A stretch of DNA of 64,000 bases from CAIWHR01 sp963717695 (GTDB lineage Bacteria; Pseudomonadota; Gammaproteobacteria; Burkholderiales; Casimicrobiaceae). The position numbers and the translations under genes are program-made. Of this stretch, positions 48,693 through 57,880 are shown in pieces; position 1 is the stretch's first letter; each line of letters starts with the position of its first letter. The notes below the pieces were generated by a model. The model was given only the letters and a program-made list of their open reading frames with translations, did no database searches and was not told the DNA's origin. Where the stretch lies: positions 558,001 to 622,000 of the forward strand of contig CAVQWR010000006.1 in assembly GCA_963717695.1 (NCBI GenBank), read 5' to 3'.

Positions 48693-48728
48693 GCAATGGG
48701 CGCGCCGAACGCCGGCGCGCCGCATTGC
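48693..48728. terminator. Palindrome between convergent cydX and truncated haemoglobin genes
   Basis: Outer arms GCAATG/CATTGC and an inner perfect eight-base stem (48699-48706 with 48714-48721) around a seven-base loop form a hairpin in the 73-base gap. A bidirectional terminator is likely, although no T-run follows. Confidence 0.5.
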
Positions 48729-48763
48729 GAGCGGCGACGCGCGCCGACGCCCGATTCACGCCG

Positions 48764-49206
48764 CTACTGACCGACGATCGCCGGCTTCATCGGTCCGAGG
48801 ACCGCCAGAAGGTCGGCCTGCTCCTTCTCCGGAACCTTGAACTTGATGAGCGACTTCGTGAGGTCCTCGACGAGCGCATTGAACTGCGCATCGGTGATGT
48901 GCATTCCCCGGTGCGCTTCCGGCATGCTGCGGCCGGTGTAGGTGCACGGTCCGCCGGTGCCGGCGCAGATCTGCTCGACCAGCAGCTTCTTCAGGCGCGG
49001 GATGTCGGTCTTCGCAAAGAATCCGTTGATCCGGCCGTCGGCCGCGACGTTGCCGACGAAGTCGTCGACGACCGCGGTGATCGCGGGCTGGCCGCCGAGG
49101 CGGTCGTCAGAGGGATCTTCTGCGGCGCCGGCGTCATGGTCTGGCACGCGGCGATTGCTACTGCAAGGACGGCCGGTAGGGCAAAGCGGGTGAGGCGAGC
49201 GAGCAT
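48764..49206 (-). CDS. Group 1 truncated haemoglobin with lipoprotein signal (one frameshift)
   Basis: The C-terminal 120 residues match 2-on-2 haemoglobins of group 1: DRLGGQPAI at the start, VAADGRINGFFAKTD, a stretch YTGRSMPEAHRGMHITDAQF that includes the proximal His and ends KPAIVGQ. The N-terminus is a signal peptide with lipobox AIAAC (Cys21), so the globin is probably attached to a membrane outside the cytoplasm. A base seems to be missing near 49116 (the expected LYDRLGG reads out of frame); with it there are 148 codons. It lies convergent with the bd oxidase operon. The ligand, oxygen or nitric oxide, is unknown. Confidence 0.8.
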
Positions 49207-49292
49207 GGGAGGTCTCCACGTGGGTGTCGCGGCCGGTTCGGCTGCACCCCGCTATACGCGCCCGCGAGCGTTCCGGATGCGGCCGCGCCCCG

Positions 49293-49589
49293 GTGCTACC
49301 ATCGGACGCTTCCCAGCCGATAGCCTCCGATCGACCGCCGAATCCGACTCCTCCGGAATCCTTGGAGCCGGGGCCGTCCCCCACTCCCGACGAGCCGCGG
49401 ACGGCGACCTTCGCCCAGGCGGCGGGCGCCGTGTTCTGGAGCTTCTTCGGCGTCCGGAAGGGCCGCGACATGCGCGAGGACGCGGTGCGGTTGAAGCCCC
49501 AGCACGTCATCATCGTGGGACTCGTGTCCGCGCTGGTGCTCGTGCTGGCGCTCGTGGCGCTCGTCCGGTTCATCACCCGCGGGCTGTGA
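49293..49589 (+). CDS. DUF2970 membrane protein
   Basis: A protein of about 98 residues with an unstructured Pro-rich start and the DUF2970 core: TFAQAAGAVFWSFFGVRKGRDMREDAVRLKPQHVIIVGL followed by one membrane helix. DUF2970 proteins are small single-helix proteins of betaproteobacteria, of unknown function. The start is uncertain: the frame is open from 49224, and I prefer the GTG at 49293 since the upstream part overlaps the promoter region of the divergent haemoglobin gene. It is convergent with kynU. Confidence 0.7.
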   Translation: MLPSDASQPIASDRPPNPTPPESLEPGPSPTPDEPRTATFAQAAGAVFWSFFGVRKGRDMREDAVRLKPQHVIIVGLVSALVLVLALVALVRFITRGL

Positions 49590-49609
49590 GGCCGCGCATT
49601 GCGGCGGAC

Positions 49610-50846
49610 TCAGCCGTGAATCACGGCGGCGAGCGCGTCGGCGGCCGCAACGAGCTCCGCATCGGTCGGTCAGCACGTCCGGGCACAGCCTCAGCCACTC
49701 GCCGCGCGCGTCGGTGACCACACCGCGCTGCCGCCAGCGCGTCGGCGAATGCGCGCGCCCGTGCGTCGCGCAGGACGACGAACGCGCCGCGGTCGGGCGT
49801 GCCGCCGCGCGCGACGACACCGCGCTCGGCGAGCAATTCGACCAGACGCCGCTGCAGCGCGAGCGAATAGGGCCGCAGGCGTTCGACGCCGATCGCCAGC
49901 GTGAAGCGCTGCCCGGCGCGCGCCTGATAGAGCGGCAGCACGGCCGGCGTGGATTCGAGCCAGGCATCGCCGCCCTTGGCGAAGCGCGGCGGATGCGGCC
50001 GCGCGTAGTCGAACGGCGACTCCTTCGCGAACCAGCCGGTGTCGAGCGTCGCGAGCCCCGCGTCGACGTGGCGTGGTGCGATGTAGAGATAGCACGCGCC
50101 TGGCCCGCCACGCAGGTACTTGTAGCTGCCGCCGACGGCGAAATCCACGTCGAGCGCCGCGACGCCGACCGGGATGACGCCGACCGCGTGATAGACGTCG
50201 AGCAGCACCCGCGCGCCGACCGCCTTTGCGCGCGCGACGATGGACGGAAGGTCGGTGACGATCGATCCCGTCTCGAACATCACCTGCGACACGACGACGA
50301 GATCGGTGCCTTCGACGATCGCGGCGACGATGTCTTCCGCCGCGAACGCATCGTCGCGCGCTTCGACGAACGTCAGCCCGATCCGGCCGCGCTCGGCGTA
50401 GGTGCGCAGGATCACGTCCAATGAATCGAACTCGCCACGCGTCGCGACGACCCGCGGCGGCGTGTCGTAGGTGTTGAGCACCGCGCGCAGTCCCTGCCCC
50501 GCGCTGGTCTTCGGCACCACGCAGTCGGCGCGCGACGCACCGAGCAGTCGCGCGATCCGGGCCCGGAACGCGTCGCTCTCGGCGTTCCACGCATCCCACG
50601 CGCCGCCCATCCGCGCGTACCAGCCTGCGAGCGCCTCGCGCACGTCGTCCTCGATCGCGTCCGAGCGGCCGGCCGAGCGAGTGGTTGGCGAGATAGATGC
50701 GGTCGCGGTACGCAGCGCGCACGCGCGAGAACAGCGGCGCCACGTGCGCTGCGATGCCCGCCGGCGTCAGCGGCGCGGCTGCCCAGCGCGGCCACGGCGC
50801 GGCCGATCGGCGAATCGTCCTCCGGCAGCGCGTCCGGCGCCTGCAA
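49610..50846 (-). CDS. kynU: Kynureninase-like PLP enzyme (several frameshifts)
   Basis: Splits kynurenine to anthranilate and alanine. Family segments are RDRIYLANHSLGRPL at the start, YDTPPRVVATRGEFDS, the PLP aspartate region VLLDVYHAVGVIP and the PLP lysine in GGSYKYLRGGPG. Most of the gene reads cleanly; extra bases near 50768 and 50672, and near 49735 and 49671, disturb both ends. The end resumes as AAADALAAVIHG. The TTG at 50844-50846 directly follows the kynA stop. A class V aminotransferase of related function is an alternative, but the kynA neighbour favours kynureninase. Corrected size is about 410 residues. Confidence 0.78.
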
Positions 50847-51714
50847 TCACGTCGAGCGCGCGCCGATGACGGTGCGCACGTCGATCAGCTCGGGGAAGAA
50901 TTGGTGGTCGAGCGCGCGCTTCAGGAAGCCCACGCCCGACGAGCCGCCCGGTCCCGGTCTTGTGGCCGATGGTCCGCTCGACGGTCTTCATATGCCGGAA
51001 GCGCCAGAGCTGGAACGATTCCTCGACGTCGACGAGCTTCTCCGCCATCTCGTAGGCTTCCCACCAGCGTCTCCGGGTCGTCGTAGACGATCTTGAACAC
51101 CGCGACGAGGTCGCGATTGCGCACGTGCGGCTGCGACCAGTCGCGCTCGACGCACTCCGCCGGAACCGGCAGGCCGCGCCGCGCGAGATGGCGCAGGAAC
51201 TCGTCGTAGAGGCTGGGCGCATGCAGCAGCGCGGACGAGCTCCGCGTGCACCGCGGGATCGTAGCGGAACACGTCGACCAGCGCCGGCCTGCTTGTTGCC
51301 GAGCAGGAATTCGAGCGCGCGGTACTGCGCCGACTGGAATCCGGACGACGTGCCGAGCGTCGGCCGGAACGCCTCGTATTCGGACGGCGTCAGCGTCTCC
51401 AGCACGGCCCACTGCTCGAAGAGCTGCTTCTGGATCAGCTTCACGCGCGCGAGGATCTTGAAGCACGCGGCGAGGCGGTCCGCGCGCACGAAGGCGATCG
51501 CCGCCTTCAATTCGTGGATCATAAGCTTCATCCAGAGCTCGGACGTCTGGTGCTGGATGATGAACATCATCTCGTCGTGCCGCGGCGGCGCGTCCGCGGT
51601 GCCGGACAGCGGCTCCTGCGCGGTGAGCAGCCGATCGAGCCGCAGGTAGCCGCCGTACGACAGGCGATTGGTGAGGTCGGTGACGAGGCCGGGCTCGAGA
51701 TCGCGGGTGGTCAT
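50847..51714 (-). CDS. kynA: Tryptophan 2,3-dioxygenase (several frameshifts)
   Basis: A heme enzyme that opens the indole ring of tryptophan. The start LTNRLSYGGYLRLDRLL and the block HDEMMFIIQHQTSELWMKL, including the heme-region His, are characteristic; later segments WRFRHMKTVERTIGHKTGTG and the end FFPELIDVRTVIGARS confirm it. About seven extra single bases, all in the second half (roughly 50940-51290), break the frame; without them about 287 codons remain, the normal length. A -10 box TATACT lies near 51760. It is first in the kynA-kynU pair, which turns tryptophan to anthranilate with an arylformamidase that is not in the window. Confidence 0.88.
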
Positions 51715-51840
51715 GGCGAATGCCGGGTGAATGTCCGGCGGCAGGATGATGAGTCGGCAAGTATAGCCGCCGCCCCCGCCGCACGGCACCCGCGGCGTCG
51801 CGCGGGTGCGGGGTGGTGCGGCGCGTTTACCGCGCTCTGC

Positions 51841-51846
51841 TACCAT
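51841..51846 (+). promoter_or_regulatory. -10 box just before the lipoprotein hydrolase gene
   Basis: TACCAT ends 8 bases before the ATG at 51855 with no Shine-Dalgarno sequence, another candidate for a leaderless start. Confidence 0.35.
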
Positions 51847-51854
51847 CGGCCGCG

Positions 51855-53346
51855 ATGAAACCGGGCGCCGACTTTGCATGCAGACTGGCGGAAGCCGTGC
51901 TGATGCTGGCGTTCGTCGCCGCGTGCGGCGACCAGGCGGGCCGCGACCCGCGCACGCTGGCGCTCGCCGAATGCCGGCTGCCGAAGCTGCCGTTCGCGGC
52001 GCAATGCGGTGTGCTCGAAGTCCCGGAGAATCGCGCGTTGCCGGAGAGCCGCAGGATCGGCATCGCCGTCGCGATGCTGCCGGCCAACACGCTCAATCCC
52101 AGGCCCGACCCGTTGTTCATCCTTGCCGGCGGACCGGGTCAGGCGGCTTCGCAGTTGGGCGTCTTCGCGGCGCAGCTCGCGGGCGTGCGCAAGGACCGCG
52201 ACATCGTCCTGGTCGACCCGCGCGGCACCGGACGCTCCGCGCCGCTCGAGTGCGCCGCGCTGAAGCCGCAGGATTCACTGTCGCTCGTTCTCGACATCGA
52301 TCCCGTCGCGAGCGCCGCGGCCTGCGCGCGCGAACTCGCGGCACGCGGCGTCGACGCGAGCCAGTACACGACCGCCGCGTGGGTCGCCGACCTCGACGCC
52401 GTGCGCACGGCCATGGGTTACCGGCAGGTCAACCTGTGGGGCGGCTCGTACGGCACGCGGGTCGCGCAGGAGTACGTGCGCCGCCATCCGGATCGCGTGC
52501 GCAGCATGGTGCTGGATGGCGTCGCGCCGCCGGCGATGCGCATCTCGCTCGACGTCTGGCCGACGCGCGACGCGGCGCTTTCCGCCCTGATCGACGCCTG
52601 CGCCGCCGCCGTCGCCTGCCGCAGCGCCCATCCCGACCTTGCCGCCAAGCTCGCGTCAATCGGGGCGTCACTGGGATCAACCGGACGCGACGTCGCCTAT
52701 GCCGACCCGCGCACCGGCGAGACGCGTCACGTGCGCATCACCTACGATCACGTGCTGGCGGCATTGCAGCCGTTCACCTACTCGCCCGAGCTGCGCGCAC
52801 TGCTGCCCGAGGTCATCGCGCGTGCCGCCGCCGGCGACTTCGCGCCTCTGTTCGCCACCGTCGATCTCGTCACCGCCGACCTCGCCGAACAGCTCAACAC
52901 GGCGCTGCATTACTCGGTGACATGTGCCGAGGACGTACCGCGCGTCGGACCCGCGGAAGCCGAGCACGCGCTCGCCCGCGTGCGCACGGCAGCGCTCGCG
53001 CGCCGCGGCCTCGCCGTGTGCGACGTCTGGCCAAGAGGAACCGCGCCGGCCGACGCCTTCGTTCCGCTCGAAAGCAGCGTCCCGACGCTTCTTCTCTCCG
53101 GCGGCCTCGATCCGGTGACGCCACCCGCATACGGCGCGCTGGTCGCGAAGACGCTGCCGAACAGCCGTCACGTCGTCGCCAGAGGCTACGGCCACATCGT
53201 GTCTCCACACGGCTGCGGCCCGCAGCTCATCGCTGCGTTCATCGACGACCCGACGTTCGCAGAGCTGCCGAAGGATTGCGTCGAGCACTTCACGCAGCAG
53301 CACTGCGCCCGCGCTCTGGCCGGACCGCCTGGGAGCACCGCGGTGA
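51855..53346 (+). CDS. Lipoprotein alpha/beta hydrolase (TAP-like peptidase family)
   Basis: A secreted hydrolase of about 497 residues. The signal peptide ends in a lipobox (FVAAC, Cys24). The oxyanion/GGPGQA segment, VLVDPRGTGRS, the serine elbow WGGSYGTR, the acid in SGGLDPVTPP and the His in GYGHIVSPHGC define the proline-iminopeptidase/tripeptidyl-aminopeptidase-like group. The given frame has no stop here: it runs into the following ABC ATPase. A TGA in another frame (53344-53346) overlapping the GTG start of the ATPase is the expected end, so a missed base shortly upstream is likely. An exported hydrolase cannot sensibly be fused to a cytosolic ATPase. Confidence 0.78.
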
Positions 53347-54089
53347 TCGCAGTCGAGTCCATCGCCAAGTCGTTCGGCAAGCGCCGCGAGATCGCCGCCG
53401 TCGCCGGCGTCTCGTTCACCGCGGCCGACGGCGAGATCACCGGACTCCTCGGGCCGAACGGTGCAGGCAAGACCACGCTGCTGCGCATCCTCGCGACGCT
53501 GATGCGCCCGGACGCCGGTACCGCGACGATCGACGGGCACGACGTCGTGCGCGACCGCTACGAGGTTCGGCGCCGCATCGGCGTCCTCTCCGACGCGCGC
53601 GGGCTGTATCCGCGACTCACCGGCGCGCGAGAACATTCGCTACTACGGCACGCTGCACGGCGCTGTCGGGCGGCCTCGCTCGATGCGCGCATCGACGCGC
53701 TCGTCCACGCGCTGGCCATCGAGGATATCGCCGATCGCCGCGCGCAGGGCTACTCGCAGGGCGAACGGATGAAGGTCGCGATCGCGCGTGCGCTCGTCCA
53801 CGATCCGCACACGCTGCTGCTGGACGAGCCGACCAACGGTCTCGACATCATGAGCACGCGGGCGCTGCGCACGCTGCTGCGCACGCTCCGCGACCAGGGC
53901 CGCTGCCTGGTGTTCTCGTCGCACGTGATGCAGGAGGTGACTGCACTGTGCGATCGCATCGTCATCCTCGGCCACGGCCGCGTCGTCGCCGCCGGGACTG
54001 CGCCCGAGCTCGTCGCACGTTCGGGTGCCGCCTCGCTCGAGGATGCGTTCGTCGCGCTGCTGGGTTCGGGCGAGGGCCTCGCCGCATGA
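53343..54089 (+). CDS. ABC exporter ATP-binding protein, NatA-like
   Basis: ATPase of an ABC-2 type exporter. Walker A GPNGAGKT, the signature YSQGERMKV, Walker B HTLLLDEPTNGLD and the switch SSHVMQEV are visible. The GTG at 53343 precedes IAVESIAKSFGKRR, the family start. Two compensating shifts near 53628 and 53670 garble a stretch that otherwise reads RENIRYYGTLHG. It overlaps the NatB-like permease gene by four bases. In Bacillus NatAB expels sodium; the cargo here is unknown. Confidence 0.83.
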   Translation: MIAVESIAKSFGKRREIAAVAGVSFTAADGEITGLLGPNGAGKTTLLRILATLMRPDAGTATIDGHDVVRDRYEVRRRIGVLSDARGLYPRLTGAREHSLLRHAARRCRAASLDARIDALVHALAIEDIADRRAQGYSQGERMKVAIARALVHDPHTLLLDEPTNGLDIMSTRALRTLLRTLRDQGRCLVFSSHVMQEVTALCDRIVILGHGRVVAAGTAPELVARSGAASLEDAFVALLGSGEGLAA

Positions 54090-55285
54090 GCACCTCGACC
54101 CGCTCCGCCGGATCGGGTGCGGCGCGTGTGACGGCGGTCGCGCGCAAGGAATTGGTCGACATGACGCGCGACCGACGCAGCACGCTCCTCACGCTGATGC
54201 CGGCCATCGCGGGCCCGCTCTTCCTGGTGCTGGTCCTGCAGCTCGTTTCGTCGCAATCCGACCGCTCGCGCGAGCTCACGCTTCCTGTGGCCGGACAGGA
54301 CCACGCGCCCGCACTCGTCGCTTTCCTCGCGCGCCAGCAGGTGAACGTCGTGCCGGTGACTCCGGATTACGACGCCAGGGTGCGCGCCGGCGACCTCGAC
54401 ATCGTGCTCGACATCGATCCGCATTTCGCCGACGACGTCGCAAACGGCAAGCCGGGCACGGTGCGGCTCGTCTATGACCGTTCGCGCGACCGCGCGCGCA
54501 CGTCGATCGACCGCACCGAGGCGCTGCTGCGCGCGTTCAATCGCGAATGGGGGCGCGCACGGCTGCTGCTGCGCGGCGTCGCGCCCGATGTCGCGAATCC
54601 ACTGAGCGTGGAGGCGCAGGACCTCGCGACACCGCAGAGCTCGGGATCGGTCGTGCTCTTCCTCGTCGCCTACTACGCGCTGTTCGCCGCGTTGCTGGGC
54701 GGCATGGCGATGGCGCTCGACGCGACCGCCGGCGAGCGCGAGCGCGCCTCGCTCGAGCCATTGCTCGCCACCCCGGCGCGTCCGCTCGACCTGGCGCTCG
54801 GCAAGTGGCTTGCCGTCGTCGCGTTCGACGGCATCGTCGTCGCGCTCACGCTGACGGTGTTCTACCTGACGCTGCGCTTTGCACCGCTGCCCGCCATCGG
54901 CATCCCGTTTCTATTCGGCATTCACGAGCTGCTGCGCTTCGTCGTCGTCCTGCTGCCGTTGATTGCGCTGGTCGGCGCGGCGCTTCTCTACGTGGGCGCG
55001 CGCGGACGAACGCAGAAGGAAGCGCAGGCGAACGTCTCGCTGATCCTGACCGTCGTCGCCGTGGTCCCGCTGCTGCCGATGTTCCTGCAGCGGAAGGATC
55101 CATCGTGGCTCGCGCTGGTGCCGGTGTCCGGCCAGTATTCGCTGCTCTCGCGCGCGCTCCGCGGCGAGGCCCTGCCTGCGGTCGATCTCGCGATGTCGTG
55201 GGGCGTCTGTCTTGCGCTCGCCGTGGTCGCATTGCTGCTCTTCGCGCGGCTGCTCTCGCGCGAAGCGGTGCTCGCCGGCAAATAG
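54086..55285 (+). CDS. ABC-2 type permease, NatB-like
   Basis: A 399-residue permease: one N-terminal helix (TLLTLMPAIAGPLFLVLVLQL), a large extracytoplasmic domain (about 60-180) and five to six C-terminal helices, with the typical EREQ-like ERERASLEPLLATPARP loop. This is the NatB/CcmB-like ABC-2 layout. It pairs with the preceding ATPase and the lipoprotein hydrolase upstream, which together may form one operon. The frame is intact. Confidence 0.83.
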   Translation: MSTSTRSAGSGAARVTAVARKELVDMTRDRRSTLLTLMPAIAGPLFLVLVLQLVSSQSDRSRELTLPVAGQDHAPALVAFLARQQVNVVPVTPDYDARVRAGDLDIVLDIDPHFADDVANGKPGTVRLVYDRSRDRARTSIDRTEALLRAFNREWGRARLLLRGVAPDVANPLSVEAQDLATPQSSGSVVLFLVAYYALFAALLGGMAMALDATAGERERASLEPLLATPARPLDLALGKWLAVVAFDGIVVALTLTVFYLTLRFAPLPAIGIPFLFGIHELLRFVVVLLPLIALVGAALLYVGARGRTQKEAQANVSLILTVVAVVPLLPMFLQRKDPSWLALVPVSGQYSLLSRALRGEALPAVDLAMSWGVCLALAVVALLLFARLLSREAVLAGK

Positions 55286-55302
55286 CGGGCGCCGCGCCCG
55301 GC

Positions 55303-55321
55303 GCAGCGGGCTACCCGCTGC
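55303..55321. terminator. GC hairpin between convergent genes
   Basis: A perfect eight-base stem (55303-55310 with 55314-55321) with a CTA loop lies in the 68 bases between the NatB-like gene and the convergent FtsX-type permease gene. No T-run is present. Confidence 0.4.
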
Positions 55322-55353
55322 TGGCGCAGACTCCCGAAGAGGAGCACGGCCGC

Positions 55354-57867
55354 TCAGCCGAGCTGCCGGATGACGGCGAGCGGCGGCTGCGACAGCGTGC
55401 CGCGCGTGCCGAGCCATCCGGCGAGCGTCACTGCGAGCGCGCCGCCGATGATGCCGATCGCCCACACCAGCGGATTGGGTGCAAACGGAATCTGGAACAC
55501 CCGATCCGAAAGGAAATAGCCTGTCGCCGTCGCGCCTGCCGCAGCGAGAAGGCCGGACAGCGCGCCAAGCACGACGAACTCGGCGATCTGCGCGGCGACG
55601 AGCTGCCGGCGCGACGCGCCCAGCGTGCGCAGGATCGCGGCGTCGAAACGCCGCTCGTCCTGCGTCGCGGCGATTGCCGCCTGCAGCACGAGCAGGCCGC
55701 CCAGCAGCGTGAACAGGAAGACGAACTCGACGGCACGCGCGACCTGCTCGATGATCGACTGGACCTGCGCGATCATGGCGCCGACGTCGATCGCCAGCAC
55801 GTTCGGATACTGCTGGACCAGTGCGGAAAGCCACGCGCCGCTCGCATCGGTGTCGGCGACGCGCACGGCGCCGAGATAGGTCTGCGGAAAATCCTCGAGG
55901 ACACCGGGCGCGAACAGCACGAAGAAGTTCGGCCGGAAGCTGTCCCACGCGACCTTGCGCAGGCTCGTTATCTTCGCGCTGGCGCTCGCTCCCGCCACGT
56001 CGAACGTCAACTCGTCACCCAGCTTGAGCTTCAGCGTCTCCGCGATCCCGTCCTCGATCGAGAGACCCGCCGCCGGCCCGGTCGCGCCGTCGAACCAGCG
56101 CCCGGCGACGACCTTGTTCGATTTGGGCAGGTCGGCGGACCACGACAGGTTGAACTCGCGCTCGGCGAGCCTGCGCGCGCGGACGTCCGTGTAGAGCGTC
56201 GTGTCCACCGGCTTGCCGTTCACGGCGGAGAGGCGCCCGCGGATCATCGGATACAGCGTCGTGTCCTTGCCCGAGGCCCGCGCCAGCGCGGCGCGCACGC
56301 CCGGCGCCTGGTCCGGCATGATGTTGATCACGAACTGGTTCGGCGCATCGGCGGGAAGGCTCGCGCGCCAGTTCTGCATCAGGTCGCCGCGCACGACAGT
56401 GAGCAGCAGCAGTGCCATCATCCCCAGCGCAAGCGCGCCGACCTGCAGCGAGGACGCAAGCGGGCGACGGCGCAGGTTTGCAAGCCCGAAGCGCCACGTG
56501 ACGCCGCGCTGCGGAAGGCGCTTCAGGAGCACGATGCCGAGCCACGCCGCGAGCGCGGCCGCGATCAACAGGCCGCCGATGCCGCCGACCATGATCGCGC
56601 CGGTCTTCGGATCCTGCGCCTGCCAGCCGATGAGAAGCGCGATCACGCCGGCGCCGAGCAGATACGCAAGAACGCCACCGGGCCGCGGGCGCGGAAGGTC
56701 GCGGCGCAGCACGCGCAAGGGCGGCGCGCCGGCGAGCGCCGCGAGCGGCGGCAGCGCGAAGCCGAACAGCAGCAGCACGCCGGTGCCGAACGCCACGAGC
56801 GCAGGCATGATGCCGGGCCACGGAAGATCCGCCGCCGTGATGCTACCGAGGAAATACGTGAGGAGCTGCGCGCCGAAGAGCGCGACGACGATGCCGATGG
56901 TGCCGGCGACCGCGCCGAGCACGAGGAACTGCAGGACGAACAGTGCCAGCGTGCGCCGCCGCGACGCGCCGAAGCAGCGCATCATCGCCGCCGCGTCGAG
57001 ATGACGACGCAGATAGCGCGCCGCCGCGAGCGCGATCGCGACGGCCGCGAGGATCACCGCGACCAGCGCCGAAAGACCCAGGAAGCGCTCGGCGCGCTCG
57101 AGCGTCTGCCTTACCTCCGGCCGCAGATCGCGCACGTTCTCCATGCGCTGGCCGGGCTTCAGTTCCGGGGTCAGCCATTTCAGGTAGGCGTCGAGACCGC
57201 CGCGCTGCGCGGTGTCGGCGACGAGCAGCCGCCACGTGGCGCGATTGCCCGGCTGCAGCAGATTGGTCGACGGCACGTCGTCGAGATTGAGGAGCAGTCG
57301 CGGGCCGAGCGCCAGCAGACCGCTCGACACTTCCGGGTCCTGCGCGACGATCGCGGTCACCTTGAGCGTCGCTTCGCCCACGGCAATGCGATCGCCGATG
57401 CCGACACCGAGCCGCGCAGCGAGCCGTGCATCCGGCCACGCTTCGCCACGCCCGGGAATCCCGCTTGCGGTCGTCGGGGCGGCACCCGCGTCGCCGACCA
57501 GAGTGACGGCGCCGCGCAGCGGATAGCCGCTCGCGATCGCCTTCACGTCGGCCAGCACGGCGGCGGAACCCGCGTCGGGCGCACGCTGGACCATGCTGTT
57601 GAAGCGCAGTGCCGGCGTGGTCGTTAGGCCGCGTTTCGTCGCCTCGGCGGCAAACGTGTCCGGCAGCGCGCGATCGCCGGAGATCAGCACGTCGGCCCCC
57701 AGCAGCAGATTCGACTCGCGGGTGAGCGCCGTCTTGACGCGGTCGGCGAAGAACCCGACGCTGCCGAAGCTCGCGACGGCGAGCAGCAGCGCGGCAAAGA
57801 GCACGGTGAGCTCGCCCGCGCGAAAATCGCGCGACAGCATCCGCAGGGCGAGGCGCAGCGTGTTCAT
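55354..57867 (-). CDS. FtsX-type ABC transporter permease, YbbP-like
   Basis: An 837-residue inner-membrane protein of the MacB/LolC/YbbP class with two FtsX domains: one helix, a long periplasmic domain, three helices near 260-350, two more near 400-450, a second long periplasmic domain and three C-terminal helices (about 720-830). Size and order agree with E. coli YbbP. It works with the ATPase encoded just upstream. Members of this family extract or sense envelope lipids, but the YbbAP cargo is not established. The ATG at 57865-57867 begins MNTLRLALRML. The frame is intact. Confidence 0.88.
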   Translation of the reverse strand: MNTLRLALRMLSRDFRAGELTVLFAALLLAVASFGSVGFFADRVKTALTRESNLLLGADVLISGDRALPDTFAAEATKRGLTTTPALRFNSMVQRAPDAGSAAVLADVKAIASGYPLRGAVTLVGDAGAAPTTASGIPGRGEAWPDARLAARLGVGIGDRIAVGEATLKVTAIVAQDPEVSSGLLALGPRLLLNLDDVPSTNLLQPGNRATWRLLVADTAQRGGLDAYLKWLTPELKPGQRMENVRDLRPEVRQTLERAERFLGLSALVAVILAAVAIALAAARYLRRHLDAAAMMRCFGASRRRTLALFVLQFLVLGAVAGTIGIVVALFGAQLLTYFLGSITAADLPWPGIMPALVAFGTGVLLLFGFALPPLAALAGAPPLRVLRRDLPRPRPGGVLAYLLGAGVIALLIGWQAQDPKTGAIMVGGIGGLLIAAALAAWLGIVLLKRLPQRGVTWRFGLANLRRRPLASSLQVGALALGMMALLLLTVVRGDLMQNWRASLPADAPNQFVINIMPDQAPGVRAALARASGKDTTLYPMIRGRLSAVNGKPVDTTLYTDVRARRLAEREFNLSWSADLPKSNKVVAGRWFDGATGPAAGLSIEDGIAETLKLKLGDELTFDVAGASASAKITSLRKVAWDSFRPNFFVLFAPGVLEDFPQTYLGAVRVADTDASGAWLSALVQQYPNVLAIDVGAMIAQVQSIIEQVARAVEFVFLFTLLGGLLVLQAAIAATQDERRFDAAILRTLGASRRQLVAAQIAEFVVLGALSGLLAAAGATATGYFLSDRVFQIPFAPNPLVWAIGIIGGALAVTLAGWLGTRGTLSQPPLAVIRQLG

Positions 57868-57880
57868 GATGCGCGCGCAA

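Noticed and set aside
54547..57627. A 1026-residue open frame on the plus strand
   Set aside because: It runs antisense to the intact FtsX-type permease gene, is arginine-rich without motifs, and is a by-product of high GC content.
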